This document shows, one piece after another, positions 6,566-8,665 of a DNA stretch of 8,665 bases. Source of the stretch: an uncultured Oscillibacter sp. (GTDB taxonomy: Bacteria; Bacillota; Clostridia; Oscillospirales; Oscillospiraceae); contig CAJUOD010000081.1 in the NCBI GenBank assembly GCA_910587875.1, positions 1 through 8,665 of the forward strand. Reading direction: 5' to 3'. The first letter of the stretch is position 1. Each line of letters opens with the position of its first letter. Below the pieces are notes generated by a model, which was not told where the DNA came from, did not search any database, and saw nothing but the letters and a program-made list of their open reading frames with translations. A program made the position numbers and the translations under genes.

Positions 6566-8217
6566 CCTTTGTGCGCGGCGGGAAGGAGAAGGGCCCCGCC
6601 GTCCAATGGCGCGCAGCGGTCTATGTCCGCCTCAGCAAGGAGGACGGGGACAAGCTGGAGAGCGACAGCATCCAGAACCAAAAGCGGATCATCGAGCAGC
6701 ACATCCAATACCTGCGGGACCAGGGGGAGCAGATCGCCTCCGTGGAGGTGTACTCGGACGACGGCTACCCGGGCGGCAGCTTCGACCGCCCGGCGTACAG
6801 GCGCATGATGGGGGACGTCGAGGCGGGAACCGTCAACTGTGTGATCTTCAAGGACAACTCCCGTCTGGGCCGGAATTACCCGGAACTGGGCCGCCTCATG
6901 GAGGACTATTTCCCCCAGAGGGGCGTCCGGGTCATCTCCGTCCTGAACCACATAGACAGCCTGAAGGACCCCCACGGGTATTCCAGCGCCCTGGTCTCCT
7001 TTTCCAATATCATGAACGACGACTACATCCGCCAGCTTTCGATCAAAATCAAATCCACCTTCGCCATGAAGCGGGAGCGGGGGGAGTTCCTGGGCAGCCG
7101 CGCCCCCTATGGCTACATGAAAAGCCCCGAGGACCGGCACAAGCTGGCCGTCGACCCGGAGGCCGCCGAGGTGGTCCGCATGATCTTCGACTGGTATGCC
7201 GGGGGGACGCCCGCCAGCCGCATTGTGAAGCGGCTCAACGCCCTGGAGATCATGCCTCCCTCGGCCTACAAGGCCAGCAAGGGGTGTAAAGGCTTTGACC
7301 GGCACTCCAGCGGCGGCGTGAAGCGGAGCGCCTGGGCGCTGACCACGGTGAACTCCATCTTGAAGGATGAGGTGTACATCGGGAACCTGGTGCAGGGCAA
7401 GCATAAAAGCGTCTCCTACCGGACCAAGAAAATGGCCCCGGCAGACGAGAGCGAGTGGACCGTCATCGAGGGGACCCACGAGGCCATTATCCCGGACGAG
7501 GTATTCACCATCGTCCACGACCGCTTCGCGAGGCGCGCCAGGGCCGCTCCAAACCGGCAGACAAGCTATCTGCTGTCCGGCTTTGTGAAATGCGCCCATT
7601 GCGGGGGGCGGATGAACCGCAACGTCTCCCGCGGCGTCGCCCGGTTCCGGTGCGTGACCCGGATTTACGCCCCCGGGAAGTGCCAGTGCCCGTCCATCCG
7701 GGAGGCGGCGCTGGAGGCGGCGGTACTGGAAGCGGTACAGGCGCAGATCCGGGAGCTGGTGGATGCGGAGGTAGTCATAGCCAAAGCCCGGCAGGCCAAA
7801 AGCGACAGCCGCGCCGCCGGCGAATACCGGATCACGCTCAGCCGCGCGGAGCGGGAGCGGGAACGGCTGGAGGACGCGCGGTTCCGCCTGTACGACAATT
7901 TTGAAAGGGGGATCCTGGACCAGGAGGAGTACCTCCGCTTTAAGGAAAAATACGGTGTGGAGATTGCGGAGCAGGAGAGGCAGATCCAGCGCCTGCGGGA
8001 GGCCATGGCGGAGCGCGGGGAGGCCCGGCGGCAGGACGACGCGTTTGTCTCGTACTTTGAGCGGCACGGCAATATCGACCGCCTGGACCGGGAGACGCTG
8101 GAGCGGCTGGTGGAGTATGTCTCCGTGGAGGACGGGACCCATGTCCATATTTATTTCAGGTTCTCCCGGGGGCACGAAGAATCCTCCGCCCTCCCGGTGG
8201 AGGCGGGGGTGTGCTGA
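6562..8217 (+). CDS. Large serine recombinase
   Basis: A 551-residue site-specific DNA recombinase of the large serine family, which integrates or excises DNA through a covalent phosphoserine link. The catalytic domain (about 15-160) begins with YVRLSKED: Ser25 is the nucleophile and Arg23 the conserved partner. It continues with SIQNQ (36-40) and KDNSRLGRNY, giving active-site Arg101 and Arg104. The Recombinase DNA-binding domain covers about 175-290 (APYGYMKSPED onward). A zinc ribbon has CAHCGG (Cys344, Cys347), Cys364 and CQC (Cys374/376). A long helical, coiled-coil-like segment (about 420-485) with LYDNFERGILDQEEY is typical of clostridial members. The length fits TndX-like transposon or skin-type enzymes. 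The start has a GGAGGGGGG ribosome site 5 nt upstream and overlaps the stop of the 46-codon gene. No terminator follows before the convergent GH18 fragment 12 bp away. All key residues are present, so it is probably active. Confidence 0.95.
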   Translation: MTFVRGGKEKGPAVQWRAAVYVRLSKEDGDKLESDSIQNQKRIIEQHIQYLRDQGEQIASVEVYSDDGYPGGSFDRPAYRRMMGDVEAGTVNCVIFKDNSRLGRNYPELGRLMEDYFPQRGVRVISVLNHIDSLKDPHGYSSALVSFSNIMNDDYIRQLSIKIKSTFAMKRERGEFLGSRAPYGYMKSPEDRHKLAVDPEAAEVVRMIFDWYAGGTPASRIVKRLNALEIMPPSAYKASKGCKGFDRHSSGGVKRSAWALTTVNSILKDEVYIGNLVQGKHKSVSYRTKKMAPADESEWTVIEGTHEAIIPDEVFTIVHDRFARRARAAPNRQTSYLLSGFVKCAHCGGRMNRNVSRGVARFRCVTRIYAPGKCQCPSIREAALEAAVLEAVQAQIRELVDAEVVIAKARQAKSDSRAAGEYRITLSRAERERERLEDARFRLYDNFERGILDQEEYLRFKEKYGVEIAEQERQIQRLREAMAERGEARRQDDAFVSYFERHGNIDRLDRETLERLVEYVSVEDGTHVHIYFRFSRGHEESSALPVEAGVC

Positions 8218-8229
8218 GGAGCGGCAGTC

Positions 8230-8665
8230 CTATGTCATCAGCAGCACGCCGTCCACCGCCGCCGAGACGGCGGCGTAGTCGTGGCCCTCGTACAGCAGCC
8301 CCCGCTGGCGGGTGTTGGTCTTCGGCGCCAGCGCCGCCCAGAGAAACCGCCCCTGGGCCGCCAGCAGCTGCCGCAGCCGCCCCAAAAACGCCGCGTAGGC
8401 GTCCGCCAGCTGCCCCGGCAGGTACTCGAAGTCCACGTCCAGCCCGGCGAAGTCCTTCCGCAGCACGGTTTGCAGCACCTCCGCCGCCAGCCGCCCCTGG
8501 GCCTCGTAGTCCGTCAGGATGAACTCCGCCCGGCCCGTGTCGAACTGGCCCGCTTCCGTCAGGGTGGACAGGTGCATCACCGGCCTGGTCCCCCGGGCCC
8601 GGGCCGCCTCCAGCATGGCCTCGTCGTCCAGGGGCAGAAGCCCGCCCTCCGCCGTGATGCCGTAG
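8230..8665 (-). CDS. GH18 glycosidase fragment (spore-cortex SleL/YaaH type), interrupted
   Basis: The visible frame has 144 codons. It enters from the right edge (N-terminus outside the window) and stops at TAG 8230-8232. It resembles the central part of glycoside hydrolase family 18 enzymes such as SleL/YaaH, which cleave N-acetylglucosamine links in spore-cortex peptidoglycan. The GH18 catalytic signature is present as GLDVDFEYLP, with the acid Glu encoded at 8425-8427, followed by ALAPKTNTRQRGLLYEGHDYAA, a characteristic SleL-like stretch. The frame then ends at GVLLMT, exactly where the family normally continues with Y-x-W and another roughly 100 residues of barrel. The product would be an incomplete barrel and inactive unless the missing DNA is rejoined. 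LysM repeats, common at the N-terminus of this family, would lie outside the window. Family assignment is confident; spore role is from family knowledge. Confidence 0.85.
   Translation of the reverse strand, partial: YGITAEGGLLPLDDEAMLEAARARGTRPVMHLSTLTEAGQFDTGRAEFILTDYEAQGRLAAEVLQTVLRKDFAGLDVDFEYLPGQLADAYAAFLGRLRQLLAAQGRFLWAALAPKTNTRQRGLLYEGHDYAAVSAAVDGVLLMT

Larger units (their letters stand above)
6425..8229 (+). mobile_element. Recombinase module of an inserted element; left end not located
   Basis: The coupled small gene and large serine recombinase lie at a junction where a GH18 gene is cut off, which marks the right boundary of an insertion near 8218-8240. The left boundary cannot be placed: the missing part of the GH18 gene is not found to the left within the window, and no other mobility genes are seen. 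The element may therefore extend left past the window, or a deletion may have removed the other junction. The coordinates given cover only the recombinase module and the 12-bp tail. Confidence 0.4.

Noticed and set aside
6316..8175. A 619-codon minus-strand open frame
   Set aside because: It is antisense to the serine recombinase, which has full catalytic and zinc motifs. The minus frame has no recognisable domain or convincing ribosome site.

Overview
The window looks like chromosomal DNA of a GC-rich, spore-forming anaerobic Firmicute, most likely a gut Oscillospiraceae relative (Oscillibacter/Flavonifractor type). This is an inference from strong GGAGG-type ribosome sites, canonical sigma-A promoters in otherwise GC-rich DNA, a large clostridial serine recombinase, and a glycosidase fragment resembling spore-cortex enzymes. 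High GC leaves very long open frames antisense to every real gene; I treat these as shadows.

Left part (1-3168, minus strand): a two-gene operon. A good promoter (TTGAAA-17-TATAAT) drives a 468-residue citrate synthase with all catalytic residues. An aconitase-superfamily hydratase follows 18 nt later, keeps the three Fe-S cysteines and runs off the left edge. Together they probably perform the first steps from oxaloacetate toward isocitrate and 2-oxoglutarate for glutamate synthesis, although the substrate of this aconitase branch is not certain. A strong hairpin-T terminator and a weaker second one separate this operon from the gene upstream.

Middle (3169-6153, minus strand): a 994-residue c-di-GMP signalling protein. 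It has a degenerate GGDEF domain, an apparently active EAL phosphodiesterase domain and about four C-terminal PAS-like sensor domains. It has its own promoter (TTGACA-17-TATCTT) and a leader holding a CRP/FNR-like palindrome and a GC hairpin.

Right part (6154-8665): a compact 271-bp divergent intergenic region with nested repeats leads, on the plus strand, into a 46-codon gene translationally coupled (ATGA overlap) to a 551-residue large serine recombinase. Twelve bases after the recombinase stop, on the opposite strand, lies a GH18 glycosidase of the spore-cortex SleL/YaaH type. It breaks off inside the conserved LMT(Y) motif, so the recombinase appears to lie at the edge of an element inserted into that gene. 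The missing half of the GH18 gene is not in the window. The most interesting hypothesis here is a skin-like developmental insertion in a spore gene; ordinary transposon damage is the simpler alternative.
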